A stretch of DNA of 64,000 nucleotides from Larus michahellis (GCF_964199755.1 NC_133906.1:13861378-13925377); one strand, 5' to 3'; counted from the first letter of the stretch, positions 1-12,651 are shown. The notes: generated by a model not told the origin, from the letters alone. Made by a program: numbers and translations.

Positions 1-1390
1 ATCTGAACCAAAGGATGTACAGGTTAATCCCCTCTACTAAGAAAAAAAAAAAAAATCATTAATATAAAGATTTTTTCAAAAAGGGTAAAAAGTCATTTTC
101 AAAAGCATGCTGAAGAGCAAGCACTGTGTCAGCTTCCCTTGCTTTAGCCAACATTATTGGTTCCTGGAACTTACAGTTAAAATTAAACAGATACCTTCTT
201 CAAAGATAAAGATTTCTAATAGTTATTTATAATTCCCAATAAGACCGCTGATTATATTTTCCTTTTTACGTTTTTTTTTAAGTCATGTGCATGTGCAGTG
301 TAAAACTGAGATTTGGCAGCGTGGTGTTCGTTAAACCCACATCACATGCATAAAATTCCTGTGGTTTCAGTTGATGGAGAGACAAGCTCTAACTGGTTGA
401 CAGAGCAGTGAGAGCACTCTGGTTAGCATTACAGATTATTCAGGAGTAGCACAAGGAGACATAGGTGTCTCTTAAAGAGTTTTTAACTGTTTTAGTTATT
501 TGCGGAGAAAAGTTGACACAAAGGGAGCTGACATTTTCCACTTGCCCCTTGCAGAGCTCAGACAGCTCAGGAAAGCTGAGGATGCCTCCTCCTGCTTGTG
601 CTCCAAAAGCAGGGAAGGGATGCTGGTCTCGAATTCAGGAGCACAAGCGATAAAATACCAGTTTTACCCAGTTAGCGACTAGTCCTCTGACTACCAGAGC
701 TGCCGCTTCAGCTGCCAGTTGGCTCATCGCAGGCAGCCTGCCCGGCCCAGTCCCGCACTCCCAGCTCCATTCTGATCTGATTAAAGTCACCTCTTTTCCT
801 TCCAAGTACAAAACTTCTGGATCTGTAGTTTCCATACGAGCAAAGCACCTTTTATGAAGTGGGCTTCTATTTCTGGGATACAGGATCAGGCACTGTATTG
901 CTAACGTAGTCTGTATTGTTGTATTTAAACAAAACTAAAGTATTAACACCTAAAAATCGGCTGACCCTCAGTATGTTTTACAGTGTTTCTTAATACTCAT
1001 TTCTTTATTGACAACAGTTCCTTGTGCTGTGAGCTGCTGTGGTAGGTCTGGGCTTCAGAGGAGAAGTTCAGATCCAGAATCTGACCATAACTGACTTCTC
1101 CATCCCCGTATGCAGGGGACGAGGGGAAATCCCTTCTAAAAGCTTTGTTCTTCCAGGAACAGTGGCAAATTTGGTGGATGCTGAATTGCCAGTACTGAAA
1201 AGTGCCCAGAACTATCCATCTATTTCTGTTCAGTGCAAAATTTACGTATATTTATATATATTTCTAAAGCCCCGTTTTTGCCTTACTGAGAGCAGACTTT
1301 CAGGAAAGGCACTTCTGCGCGTGGGAGGGATGCTCTGCCGCGGGAATTCAAAGGGACGGGGTTACATGTGCTCCTTTTTCTTCCCATCAG
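1..1390 (+). other. ACSL6: ACSL6 intron (upstream exon not in window)
   Basis: Intronic sequence. The preceding conserved block (LAHMFERVIQ in human) was looked for and not found, so that exon lies left of the window. No repeat family recognised. Confidence 0.75.
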
Positions 1391-1525
1391 TCTGTCGTGT
1401 ATTGCCATGGCGGGCGAATTGGGTTCTTTCAAGGAGATATTCGTCTCTTGTCTGATGACATGAAAGCATTGCGTCCAACCATCTTCCCGGTCGTGCCGCG
1501 GCTGTTAAACAGGATGTATGATAAG
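1391..1525 (+). CDS. ACSL6: ACSL6 exon (fatty-acid gate region)
   Basis: 45 codons, phase 0 at both ends, reading [20 protein letters not shown] and ending in [10 protein letters not shown] before GTGAG. This block lines the acyl tunnel. In mammals this part of ACSL6 is reported to be encoded by mutually exclusive exons. Only one version is visible here. Confidence 0.93.
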
Positions 1526-4500
1526 GTGAGTTTAATTTTGCCCTTTTTTTTTGTAATAATGAAGTTTCTGTCCCTTTAGTACTTATCTGAAAGAATTCCC
1601 GTAGTGGCGGGGATTTCCTGAGCAGGGGGTACTGTTTCTGCCTCACTGCAAACGCATTCTTACCCTGCGTAACTGATGCAGCCGCTCCAATCTGTAAGTC
1701 TGTATTATGTTGATTTACACAGACTGCAGGCATGGCTATTGCACGTTACTATGAAATCCCTCTGTATTAGGCTCTTCCCCTGTTCTCACTGAGGTTTCCA
1801 GTGACGTTTCCAGAGACGAGGGATTTTTTCATCACAGCAACACCAGGCAAACCTGGAAGCCTTTTTGTGCCCTTCAGCCAGTTTTGGAACTTGAATCTCT
1901 CTTTCTGGTGGCAATGATGGCTGAAAATCAGGAACTGCAAAAAGACTGTGAGGATTTAGGCGGTGTAAATGTGAGGTTGGCTTTTGGATCTAGAAATCTT
2001 TAAAACTAAGAGATGGTCTTGAAAAGGTATTTAAGCCAGACACGTCTGGTCATCATGGTAAATCTGTTTGAGCAGCTGGGAATATTTATTCCTCAGAAGA
2101 CTTATCCTCTAAAGATGAGCTTAAGCACAAGCTACTGATTTAATTTTTTCCCAAGGTCGGGACTGTTGGCTCAGGGGTTCTGGTGCCTCGTTAGAGGGAC
2201 AGGCACTGGGGGCTTCTCGTTTGAAGAGATGTAGCTCACGCTGGTGTCTGATTACGCTCAGGTAAACACAGCCCCCAGCGCCGATACCTGCTCTACCTGC
2301 CAAGTATCCAAGTTGCTCATTCCTAGTTGCTCAGATTTCATTATTTCACTGAATCCTATCATAGAAATCATATAGAAATAGCAGTTGTGTAAATCTAGGC
2401 AAAGCCCGCCCCATCATCCTCTCTCCTTTTCTCCCCCAAAGGAACAGGATGTACAATAGCAAATAGAGCGAAACAAGCCACTCCTTGGTTTTAATCCAAT
2501 AAAAAATCCAATAAAATAACTCTATTGCTAATGTAACCGTGCCCTACCTGGCACAGGCAGCACGTAAAGCTGTAATTGTGGGCACAGCAGGCGATGTTTC
2601 CTCTCTCCCTGCGCTCCCGCAGATCTTCAGCCAGGCAGACACGTCCCTCAAGCGCTGGATCCTGGAATTTGCTGCAAGACGGAAAAAGGCTGAAGTTCGA
2701 AACGGGATCATTAGAAATGACAGCTTGTGGGATAAACTTTTCTTTAATAAAATACAGGTAAGGAATTTCAGAAAGGAGTCTAAAGTCAAAGGACTGTCAT
2801 TTCTTCTACCAATGACTGATCTTGCTTGAAGTCAGCGTGGTCCGTTTGCCTGTTGATGAACTGCGGGCAACTGCTACTCACTAGCAAATGGCAGACGGAT
2901 AAATTGAATAGAAAAAGGAAATGGAACGCAGTTAGTTATTCAGTGACCTTTTGCATTAACTTTTGCCACATTTATTTTTATTTATGTATTTATTTTTTAA
3001 GCACCGTGCATAAGATGCCAAAATTTCAGCTTCTGTTAGGGATAGTTTTCCAGAGGGGAAGGGAGAAGGCAGACTAAGATGGCTTTTACCACATCCCTCC
3101 TTCAGGAGCACTGAGAAATATTTGGGTGCCGTGCTTTGGACCGGGACCCGCCGTGGCTCTGCCCGTGTCCCATGGGGAAAGTGTTTCTCCTTGCTCACAC
3201 TCAGCACCAGGCAGGAGAGAGGATCCCCTCGGAGCCACGCCGCTCTCCTCCCACCACAGATGGAATTCAGGAAGGTGCTCAGGAAAAGAGGAGTATGAGC
3301 AAAGAGACATCGTAGTAAAGTTTTCTGCAAATTCGCTATAGATATGATTTGGTTTAGGGTTGGTCTTCAATTGGGCATATTCAAAACCACTTTTTTTTTC
3401 CTAGGAGAACAAGAATAAGGGTGTAGAGAAAAATGCAATGGTTTAACATTAAATGATTTTTAACACAAAATGGTTTAACAAGAGGGGAAAGAAATGAGAA
3501 TGCCCTGCTGTGTGCCACACATCTCAGTAAAAAATGATTAAATTGGTTTAAACAAGGTTTTTTGGGCTCTGTACTACTCCAGGAGCCTCTGATTACTTCA
3601 TATTTTTTTTTAATTGGATAACTTATATGGAGCCATGCCACTTTATTTTTAACTAGAGAAACTGACTGTCCTTTTTGTCTGCGGATTAGTTGTCCTCGGT
3701 TTGCGAAGAGAGGCGAGTTCACAGGACGCTGAGGGGAGCGCAGACACGAGGCGAGACAGGCTGCATATTGATTCGGGATCTGGCGAGACTGGCAGACTCA
3801 GTCGGGAGCTGTTTTCTTTTGTGCTGGGCTCTCTTTTTACTTGTGGAATAAGAAAAAGGAAAGGAAGAAGGGGGAAAAAAGAAGTAAGACGCGACACAGG
3901 AATTGATGTAATGCCCTCCACAAATATTTGAAGGTCATCTGCCTTAAAAAAGGGACAGCATTGTTTTAGATGGCTTGGGAAGCCAATTCATTAAAAATGA
4001 TGAGGCGCAAATAAAAAAAGGAGGGGGGAAGAGTCTGGGTTTTTTACCCACTGGTTCCCGGAGCCGCTGCGTGTCCTGCAGGCCAGGGCTGGCTCCCCGC
4101 AGGTCAGCCCCGTGCCCAGGCAGCAGGAGGTGAGACCGAGCCGCTCTTCCTGCCCCGTGTGTGACTCCTGCCCCCCGACAACCAATGGTTTTTTCCTTTG
4201 GACACTAATTCTACCCGCAAGGGACACAGTTATTAAGATTTAGCTGGGGTTTTATTCCTAAAGAGAGATTCAGGGCCAGTTTGTATTTCTGCATCTATTC
4301 TAGAGAGAACATTTTAGAATCATGTAGAACCATGGAATTGCCTGGGTTGGAAGGGACCTTTCAGATCATCGAGTCCAACCATTAACCTAACTCTGACAAA
4401 AACCATCACTAAACCACGTCCCTCAGCACCACGTCTGCCCGGCTTTTAAATACCTCCAGGGATGGTGCCTCAACTGCACCAGTTCCAATGCTTAATAACC

Positions 4501-7500
4501 CTTTCAGTGTAAAAATCTTTCCTAATATCCATCCTAAACCTCCCCTGGTGCACCTTGAGGCTGTTTCCTCTTGTCCTGTTGCCTGTTCCTTGGGAGAAGA
4601 GACCGACCCCCCCTGGCTACACCCTCCTTTCAGGGAGTTGTAGAGAGCGAGAAGGTCTCCCCTCAGCCTCCTTTTCTCCAGGCTGAACACCCCCAGCTCC
4701 CTCAGCCGCTCCTAACAAGACTTGAGGGTGTCCCAGACCCCTCACCAGCTCCGTTGCCCTTCTCTGGACACGCTCCAGCACCTCAAGGTCTTTCTTGTTG
4801 TGAGGGGCCCAAACCTGGACACAGCACTCGAGGTGGGGCCTCCCCAGAGCCCAGTACAGGGGGACGGTCACTGCCCCGGTCCTGCTGGCCACACTGTTGC
4901 TGACACAGGCCGGGATGCTGGTGGTCGCCTTGGCCACCTGGGCACACTGCTGGCCCGTATTCAGGCAGCAGTCAACCAACATCCCCAGGCCCTTCACTGC
5001 CAGGCAGCTCTCCAGCCACTCTGCCCCAAGCCTGTATCGCTGCATGGGGTTGCTGGGACCCAAGTGCAGGACCTGGTACAATTTGTTTAAGTTCTGTATC
5101 AGCAACACTGACCGACACTGCCGGTTTGGCCATCAATAGTAATTTGTGATGTTTTCTTTTGTTTTCTCGTGGTCGCAACCAGGCAAGTCTCGGTGGGTGT
5201 GTTCGCATGATAGTGACAGGCGCTGCCCCTGCGTCTCCCACCGTCCTGGGCTTCCTCCGTGCTGCCCTCGGATGCCAGGTGAGCTGATGGAGATGTTCGT
5301 TACTGTCAGCTGGGAAATGCACTGCACTGAAGCAAGGTGATCGGTTGGGACCTTAGAACTGCATCTGGGGACAGCTTTCCTATTCCTAACATGGCTCCAA
5401 CTGGTGTCCCCACAGCTCTGCTCCCGCGGCCCTGGGCTGGACTGGGAGCCACTGGTGGCCCTGGGAAGGGAGCAGCAGGTGGGCACTGCTTGCGCTGCAG
5501 GCAGCTGCCAAAAAAATTCATAGACTCATCCCATCTGTCTCTCAGCACTTAATCGAGTACGTGCAATTAAATGCACTTCTGCATGTGCTAGGCACTTTGT
5601 TACAAGAGTTTTATTCTATATATAAATAGAGAAAGATAATCTTCAGATGGCAATTTAACCCACTGAAGATGTCTACTCCGTTATTTCCCTTTGACTGGGA
5701 AGCCCAAGGCAACCAAAAGGCTTCACTCAAGAGCCTAAAATTAGTCAAAAAAAATTAAAAGGTGTATTTTCAAAACATCCCACAAAGAAATACCTTCTAA
5801 TAAGTTCCTCTCATAGAGTAACATTCTTCCTGACTCAAAAGCTAGGTGCTTGAACTTGTCTTCTTACTATTTTCGGCTCTACAGAGCTATGGTAACTCAT
5901 AGGGTTGTAAATGACATCTTGTATACAGTGATAGCCAGGGGAAGTGTCCCTGTGGTAAATGTGCGACTGTGTGTCACAGCTGGCAGGATCAGCTCACCAG
6001 ACGGTGCAACAGAGGGCAATTCTTCTAATTTTATTCTGTAATAGTGAAATTATCTACGCTGCTTTAAAGATACCTGTTTCTTTGTCAGGTTTATGAAGGT
6101 TATGGCCAAACAGAATGCACAGCTGGATGCACCTTTACCACCCCAGGTGACTGGACATCAGGTAAGAATTTTATTCCACCGCTTGTAGAATGCACATTTC
6201 TTTTGAAAATTCTGGACTGTAACATCGCAGGGTGTTAGGCAGCATTCCCCACCGTGTGGATAATCTTCAGCAAATGTGGTGTTCTTGAAAGTGTCACTAG
6301 TCCAGAATAAATACACAGGGATCGGACGTTGGGCATGTTTGCCTGGGGAGGTTTGGAATTGTCCCATAAGCTGTTAGTTGCAATAGTGCACCTTTGCGCT
6401 CCTGGCCTGTGAGTCCTCTCTAGAGCACTGGAGCTGAATTTAAAAGAACATTTGTTAGAATGGAATGCTGGAACAAAGAAAAGATTAATACATTCATGTA
6501 CTTAGTGAGCAAACCCAGGCTTCGAATACAGATCCACCACTACTCAATACTTTATGTATCTCAGGCTTTCAAAACTTCTGAGTCTTGTCAAAATCAGATA
6601 AAAATTAGCACTAAGTAAGATTCAGATAATACATACATACAAGTATTGCGGCTTAATTTCTTCTTAATATAATTCATCAGTATTTATAAAAATTTTCTGA
6701 AATGGGTATCATACCCATTCAAATGAATACTAGTAGGAAACCTGGACATTGGATATCAATGGCTCTGGCTAGTTAAACATTTCCTTCTTTCCAACCCAGA
6801 TTTTCCATGGCTGGAGAAGAACACAGACTTTCTTCTCCCAGCACAAGTGCCCACCATTTTGGTTTTCTTCAAACCAAAACCACTCCCTTGCAGATACCGG
6901 TGTGTGCTGGGGCTCGCTGCCCACCGGCCCCTGCCTTGGCTAGCACTGGGCAAAGCAGCACTTGCGCGCCAACACTGCATCCTCATCCTTGGTGCTCTTC
7001 CATCTGGCTCCTTGGCAAAACAAGACATCAGCCCGCAAGAGATACAGCGCACGAAGGGCTGTGATGCAGAGTTCTTCTTCCAGTTCATCTTTCCTAGTGG
7101 CTATTTTTTGGGGGAAGAGGCTTGTTTTGCCCAGCGCAGTGCTCTAGCTGTGCTTGTTGGCCATTGCAGGTGTTGTCCTCACTTCATCTTTGGAGAATCT
7201 GTAGGGGTGGGGGAAGCATCCTCAGCGTAATTCACTGCAGTTGGAATTCCCAGGGGATTATAGCCAAATAGGAAGTTCAAGTATTTGGTCTTAATAGTGC
7301 AAAACCTTAAATAAGGAAATTATTTCTGCACAGAGACACAGCTCCTGCAAGAACATCCAGGGTATCTACAACTGTGCAAGCAACTAATCATAAAATGCTA
7401 AGTATTGTTTATAGGAGAGATGACAAGTGACTTGATAACTTTGATTTCCAGGTCATGTAGGAGCCCCTTTGCCCTGTAACTTAATCAGATTGAAGGATGT

Positions 7501-10500
7501 GGAAGAGCTGAATTATTTTGCTTCCAAAGGAGAAGGAGAGGTAGCAAATCACATTTTTATATCAAATTCTCACTAGTTAACAGTGTATTAAATAGTTATG
7601 TAGTTGTAGAAGCATTTTACCTTTGTAAGGTGCATGGTTGCAGATGTGTTACATTTTACAATAAGGAAAGGAAAACATCAATGCAGCAATAAAGCAGCAA
7701 AGCACTAATTAAAAAGGGGCTGCGGCAGCACTTCCAGCCAATGCCAAGCCTAAAATTCCTTTAAAAGCTAAGACTAAATTAATTAGTTCAGCTAAGAAGA
7801 GCTGAAGTGCTGTGAATTCTACATTGCTGATGTTTCTATATTGCACAGAAATGAAACTTATTGAAATAACTTTTTTTTAACTGCAAACTGAATGCTAACC
7901 AACTTCAAATGAATCAGTTTTGCAATTCCTACTTCATACTTACATTAGTTTGAAAAAAATCCATCAGTAATTTTATAACAAAATATATTTTAGTTTCACG
8001 AAGCACAGGCATTAAGTCAACCTTTAAAATATTTCAATTTTAGTGAATTACGATTTATCTTGTAAGTATTATAGCAGAATAATAAAATAATTTCTCAGCA
8101 ACTCTGACTGTTTTGCAGATATGCGTGAAAGGACCCAATGTTTTCAAAGGTTATCTGAAAGATGAAGAGAAGACAACCGAAGCGCTGGACCAGGAGGGCT
8201 GGCTTCACACTGGAGACATTGGGAAATGGTTACCTGTGCGTACTGATCAGATACTTAGTTCTGATGGCAACTGTATGATCCCATGTAAATTTTCAAGTAC
8301 CAAACTTAAATCTCCAAGCAGATCTCTCTTTACAAAGGACCGAGTATTTACAGAATAAGCTTGATATGTCAGTGAAGCATTTTGTGGCAATTTGAAGAGC
8401 TCTGTTAAAAGCAGATTGCTTACTGAGTCTCTATGGTTAAATAACTTCTCTGGGAACTCTCATTTCTTTCCCCTAACAGAATGGGACTCTTAAAATTATT
8501 GATCGGAAAAAGCATATATTTAAACTTGCTCAGGGAGAATATATTGCACCGGAGAAGATAGAGAATATCTATATCCGCAGTGACCCTGTTGCCCAGATCT
8601 ACGTCCATGGAGACAGCCTGCAGGTAAAAACTAAGTTTTCAGAAAATCTTTACTCTTTGTAAATAGAAGACGGAGAGCTGGGCATGAAGAGGGGAAAGTG
8701 TGCATGGATCACGCATCAGTTTTTGCCCCGATGTCTATCTCCTGCTCCAGAGCCGGCTGCCCGGCGCACAGCAGCTGAGCTGCTGGTGTGACCTGAAGCA
8801 GCTTTGGAGGATACTGTGGCCAAAGATCAAGAACAACATTTAATTTGCTTTGGTCTCACCCTTTGGGTCTCTAACGCTCTCCTTTGCCCACGCTGCCTGT
8901 GGTAAGCCAGACGCAGGCAGAGCCACTGCTGTTCCATGACCGCTGCCTACACATTTTGTCCAATCTTGTCCTGTTTATTCACATATTTATACAAACACAT
9001 ACGGCTTCTGAAACCACTGAAATTCATCCCTCTACATTCGTTGGCCACAAACATGAGGCTTCCCTTGGCATCGGAGTTTGCCTGAGACTTGCAGGCCTGT
9101 GAACTGTATGCGTAAGTGATACGGGGTGTGTTCAGCTCTGGCTTATGCCTGTGAAAAAAGTTAGTAAATTAATATCCAAGCAGAACACAAACCCAACTGA
9201 AGGTGTTGAAATTGTTGTCACAGAGGAACAGTCACAGAGAGCCATTTTATCTGAGGAAAAGGCACAGGCACCAAAATTTACTTCGCTATGACATGTTAGT
9301 AAATTATTGACATAATTAAACAAGTGACAAACGTGTAGCAAATTCAATGGGCTTCAACGTAGGGCTTCACGTATTGAATTCAATGTAGGGTCTTAAATGT
9401 GGTTCAGCTTTTGCCTGCAACTCTCCTTCTCCCTCACCTCCAGGCCTTTCTGGTGGGGATTGTGGTGCCCGATTCCGAAGTTATGCCAGGCTGGGCAAAG
9501 AAAAGAGGGTTTGATGGAACGTATGCAGAACTCTGTAAAAATAAGGTTTGTCTTTCTATTTATTTGGAGTACAGACACTTTTTCACTGTAGCGCAACCTA
9601 GATAGAGTAGGTATCTATTATTAATGATCTCGGTGACAAGAAATATTTCCTTGCTGAAAATTAAGCAGGGTTGATGTGGATACAGTGATGTGTGCTGACT
9701 GTACAGACCTCTGCAATCTCCTGTAGGGGGGGGACCAAGGGTCTGTCTTGCAGAGGACACCAGGATGGTGTAGGAGAGGTTGTGTTTGCTTAGATAGCTT
9801 AAATAAGGATCCCTATTTATGCACACTCATTAATACTGAGTAACTGCATGGGATCCCATCAATGAACACTGATGCCACTGAATCATCCCACTGGCATCTG
9901 TGGGAAAGGATTCTGCATCCAAGTCTGGCAAATGGTTGAAGGATGGCAAATTTAAGCATCTGTGCCATATATGTTTGAAAATATAACCTTACTTTTCATC
10001 CCGAGGAAACAGTTAACATCACCACACTTAATGTCTGTACATTTCTTTAATAGAATATTTGCTAATTATGTATTAACTATCAATAGTATCAATTATGTAT
10101 TAACTATCAATAACTTGAATGTTACTCAGAAACATGTTTTCTTGATGAACAATGATGTTAATTGCATGTAAGGTTGACTGATATTTCATGAAGAATTATG
10201 TGCTTTTACGTGCTTTAACCCAGGAACTGCAGCAAGCGATAATGGAAGACATGGTACGGTTAGGTAAAGAGAGTGGACTTCATTCCTTTGAGCAGGTAAA
10301 ATGAAACAATTAATACATTATTCAATGCGGTCAGGCAGGCAATTTGTCCATTTGTATTGAATTGGGGATTTGTCAGCATTTGTTCTCTTACTGCATATCC
10401 TTGTTGCAGCTGCACACGGTGTTTTCTGAGAGCGAGCTTTATTGCTGGCAAATTGCATTTGTTCCTTTGAAAAATATATATGCTGTGCTTCTACCTTCCA

Positions 10501-12651
10501 CTCATGCTTGAAATTTGAATTAAATTTAGTGAGAATTTGGGGGGCAGAGGTAAAAATCTAATCCAAGGACAGGGATAATCTCTCCAGTCTGACAACCAGG
10601 GCTCAAGATAAATATCCATAGGACTCTGATGCTTCTGCCACTGAGAGCACTGTTAAGAAACTGGGTCACTAATTACTTTTCTTATAAATGACCTAGGAAA
10701 TGCTGCTGGTTTATGTATTTTCAACCTGTGCACCAATTCTTTTCTGGTGGTTGTGTAAATATTTCTGCAACAGAGCTACAAACACTTCAGAAGGAGAACT
10801 CTGAAATCAACCGTGGATTACATAGCATTAAAAACACAGTAAAAAAAAATCCACCACATTTTAAAATGTCTCAATGCTTATTTTTCTTAAAATAATGAAC
10901 ACCTTAATCATTACATATAATTAGCAAGGGCCTTTTTGCTTTTGTTTAGGGTGTTTCTGGGTAGTAATTCTATTGAGTAATTCACTGTATCCGAGTGCAG
11001 CAGAGGCACCATTAAACATAAACTTGTTATTCTTCACTTCTCAGTTACATATGCAAATGAAATGATAGTAAAAAGAAATGAATTTTGAAATGAAATTCAA
11101 GATAAAGCACGGTTTGCAATGCACGTGATCGTCTGGGGTAATAAGTCTGGTTTGCTCCAGCCGTACTCTTCACAGTATGAAATATCCTCAAGTAATCTAG
11201 TCTACCAGCAGTTTGCAATTAATAAAGTAGTGAGGAAAGCCTTGGCATTTTTCTAAAAGTTAAGAAGAAATATTTTGCATTTCAAAACTGAAGGGCTTAA
11301 AAATCGACATCTCTGTTGCAATACGTAATCTTAAAACTGAACTTTGAGCCAGATATTACGGCTAATGCTGGGATGGGATGGGATGGGATGGGATGGGATG
11401 GGATGGGATGGGATGGGATGGGATGGGATGGGATGGGATGGGAGCCCCGTTATGTGGAAGAGCTGCTCTTTATCATCCCCATCCTTGTCTGCAGTGCCAG
11501 CGGCCAGAGCTTGGACCTTGGGCTGGGAAGTGACAACTCTGCCTTCTGTAACCAACAGCCCAGGGCGCAGGCTCTGGGAGCCGTGCAGTGAGGGAGGGAA
11601 GCATTAATAGCACAAACACTGGTTTTTGGGAAGGATGTCACTGGGGGAGGAACTGGCCCACAATGCTTGCAAATGAAAAATGAATCACATATCTAATGGG
11701 AATTTAAAAATTGATTCTCAATCTATATTCCTGCAACTCCTAGTCTAACAAAATGCAAACTGGTCTGGTTTGGGGAACCACAAAAGCAGCAGATGGGTGG
11801 GGAATTTTGTCTTAAATGAGTGGACTGTGACCAGTCACGCAGCAGTTTTCTGCTTTCTCCCGCACCAGCACTCCCATAAATGCACGGGGAGGAAAAGCTG
11901 GCTCCCATCTGCGCTGCCAGGCTCCCTGCTGTGCTCAGAGGCACCGCCGCTAACAAGGGCAGCCTTGTAAAATCCTGTTTGCCTAGGATGAATGGTTTTA
12001 CATCATTTTAATTACCTAGTAAAATGCCGTCAATTCATCTTCTTTAAAGATGCTTATCATGTACACTCCTTGTACCTGCAAAGCTTCATGATAATTTTGC
12101 CAGACCACATCCGTGCTGCTTGCTTTCTTTTGCAGTTGGGTTAAGCCGATGTTTTTCAGCATGGCTCCCTGCCCTCCCTCCCTTCCTCGCTCTTCTAGCC
12201 CTTACCGTGTGAAACCCTGCAGTTCCAGTGTCACATATGGTGACGCTGTCTCTTGCGCACTGCCTGGCTGCTCTTTGCCCTTGGTTTCATGCAGAAGAGA
12301 GATTTCCGTGCTCATTCTCCCTTCCGCGCTGGCTTTTGGGGTGGAGGGATTTAGTGTCACCTTGGAAAAGTTGGGAAGGTGAGGAAAACCCTGGGGACCA
12401 TGGGCTCGAGGCACAGCCAGAGGTAATGCAGCAGGGCTGGCGTGAGAAGTTGCGCTTCTTGAGTGGGATGCCTGTAACTTTTGCTAAAATATATCCTTTT
12501 TTTATTCTAGGTCAAAGCCATTTACATTCACTCTGATATGTTCTCAGTACAAAACGGTTTGTTGACACCAACATTAAAGGCTAAGAGACCAGAACTAAGA
12601 GATTACTTCAAAAAACAAATAGAAGAGCTATATTCAAGCATCTCCATCTGA
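1391..12651 (+). CDS. ACSL6: Long-chain acyl-CoA synthetase 6, 3' part (10 coding exons, join)
   Basis: ATP-dependent ligase that activates long-chain fatty acids to acyl-CoA through an acyl-AMP intermediate; it is a membrane-bound enzyme. Coding exons: 1391-1525, 2623-2757, 5183-5278, 6089-6161, 7452-7540, 8119-8235, 8480-8623, 9444-9545, 10224-10295, 12511-12651. All have AG/GT borders and stay in frame, giving 367 residues and TGA; human ACSL6 is about 700 residues, so the N-terminal half lies left of the window. Visible motifs: YGQTECTAG of the AMP-binding fold, the [11 protein letters not shown] and [14 protein letters not shown] parts of the acyl-CoA synthetase signature, and a C-terminus reading [15 protein letters not shown] prefer ACSL6 to ACSL1/5 because of the C-terminal exon and because MEIKIN and FNIP1 follow in the mammalian order. 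Family is certain; the paralogue call is strong. No frameshift or missing motif is seen. Confidence 0.93.
2623..2757 (+). CDS. ACSL6: ACSL6 exon
   Basis: 45 codons, phase 0/0, beginning [12 protein letters not shown] and ending FFNKIQ before GTAAGG. Closely matches the human block IFSQANTPLKRW. Confidence 0.93.
2758..4314 (+). other. ACSL6 intron, unique part
   Basis: Non-coding sequence before the antisense CR1. Contains short AT-rich and C-rich stretches but no recognised element. Small introns 1526-2622, 5279-6088, 6162-7451, 7541-8118, 8236-8479, 8624-9443 and 9546-10223 likewise hold nothing recognised beyond short low-complexity tracts. Confidence 0.7.
4315..5078 (-). mobile_element. 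CR1 LINE, 3' fragment, antisense
   Basis: Read on the minus strand, the segment ends with the typical CR1 3' tail (ATGGTTGGACTCGATGATCT, then AAGGTCCCTTCCAACCCAGG) and short terminal repeats. Upstream it decodes with frame breaks to the C-terminal CR1 reverse-transcriptase region ([37 protein letters not shown]). It is 5'-truncated, as most bird CR1 copies are, and inactive. Confidence 0.93.
5183..5278 (+). CDS. ACSL6: ACSL6 exon
   Basis: 32 codons, phase 0/0, [18 protein letters not shown] through LGCQ, donor GTGAGC. An antisense CR1 ends about 100 bp upstream of the acceptor. Confidence 0.93.
6089..6161 (+). CDS. ACSL6: ACSL6 exon with YGQTE adenylation motif
   Basis: 24 codons plus one base: [19 protein letters not shown] then GDWTS, donor GTAAGA. 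The YGQTE motif contacts the adenylate in this superfamily. Confidence 0.93.
7452..7540 (+). CDS. ACSL6: ACSL6 exon
   Basis: Completes a split glycine codon, then [20 protein letters not shown] and YFASKGEGE; donor GTAGCA is acceptable but weaker than its neighbours. Confidence 0.91.
8119..8235 (+). CDS. ACSL6: ACSL6 exon with TGD motif
   Basis: 39 codons, phase 0/0, [20 protein letters not shown] then [19 protein letters not shown], donor GTGCGT. The aspartate of HTGD binds the ribose hydroxyls of ATP in the family. Confidence 0.93.
8480..8623 (+). CDS. ACSL6: ACSL6 exon with acyl-CoA synthetase signature
   Basis: 48 codons, phase 0/0, [20 protein letters not shown] then [20 protein letters not shown] and YVHGDSLQ. 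It carries the hinge (DRKK) and the GEYxxPEKIE part of the fatty-acyl-CoA synthetase signature. Confidence 0.94.
9444..9545 (+). CDS. ACSL6: ACSL6 exon
   Basis: 34 codons, phase 0/0, [20 protein letters not shown] then [14 protein letters not shown], donor GTTTGT. Part of the mobile C-terminal subdomain. Confidence 0.92.
10064..10112 (+). repeat. 27-bp tandem duplication in ACSL6 intron
   Basis: Two identical 22-bp AT-rich blocks, 10064-10085 and 10091-10112, separated by five bases; the motif core is TATTAACTATCAATA. Confidence 0.85.
10224..10295 (+). CDS. ACSL6: ACSL6 exon
   Basis: 24 codons, phase 0/0, [20 protein letters not shown] then SFEQ, donor GTAAAA. Confidence 0.92.
10296..12510 (+). 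other. ACSL6: Last ACSL6 intron
   Basis: About 2.2 kb intron containing the TGGGA microsatellite. The remainder shows no exon or recognised transposon. Confidence 0.8.
11369..11443 (+). repeat. (TGGGA)15 pentanucleotide microsatellite
   Basis: Fifteen uninterrupted copies of TGGGA (75 bp) in the last ACSL6 intron. The + (transcribed-sense) strand has a GGG run every 5 bases, so DNA and pre-mRNA could both form G-quadruplexes. The MGWDG-type ORFs over it are translation artefacts. Confidence 0.98.
12511..12651 (+). CDS. ACSL6: ACSL6 terminal coding exon
   Basis: 46 codons and TGA at 12649-12651. It begins [20 protein letters not shown] and ends [14 protein letters not shown]. The polypyrimidine tract tttttttattctag precedes it. 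Confidence 0.94.
   Translation, partial: VKAIYIHSDMFSVQNGLLTPTLKAKRPELRDYFKKQIEELYSSISI

Noticed and set aside
4617-5108. 163-codon minus-strand ORF
   Set aside because: Part of the decayed antisense CR1 reverse-transcriptase region, not a host gene.
11316-11607. ORFs with MGWDG or IPSHP repeats
   Set aside because: Translations of the TGGGA microsatellite.
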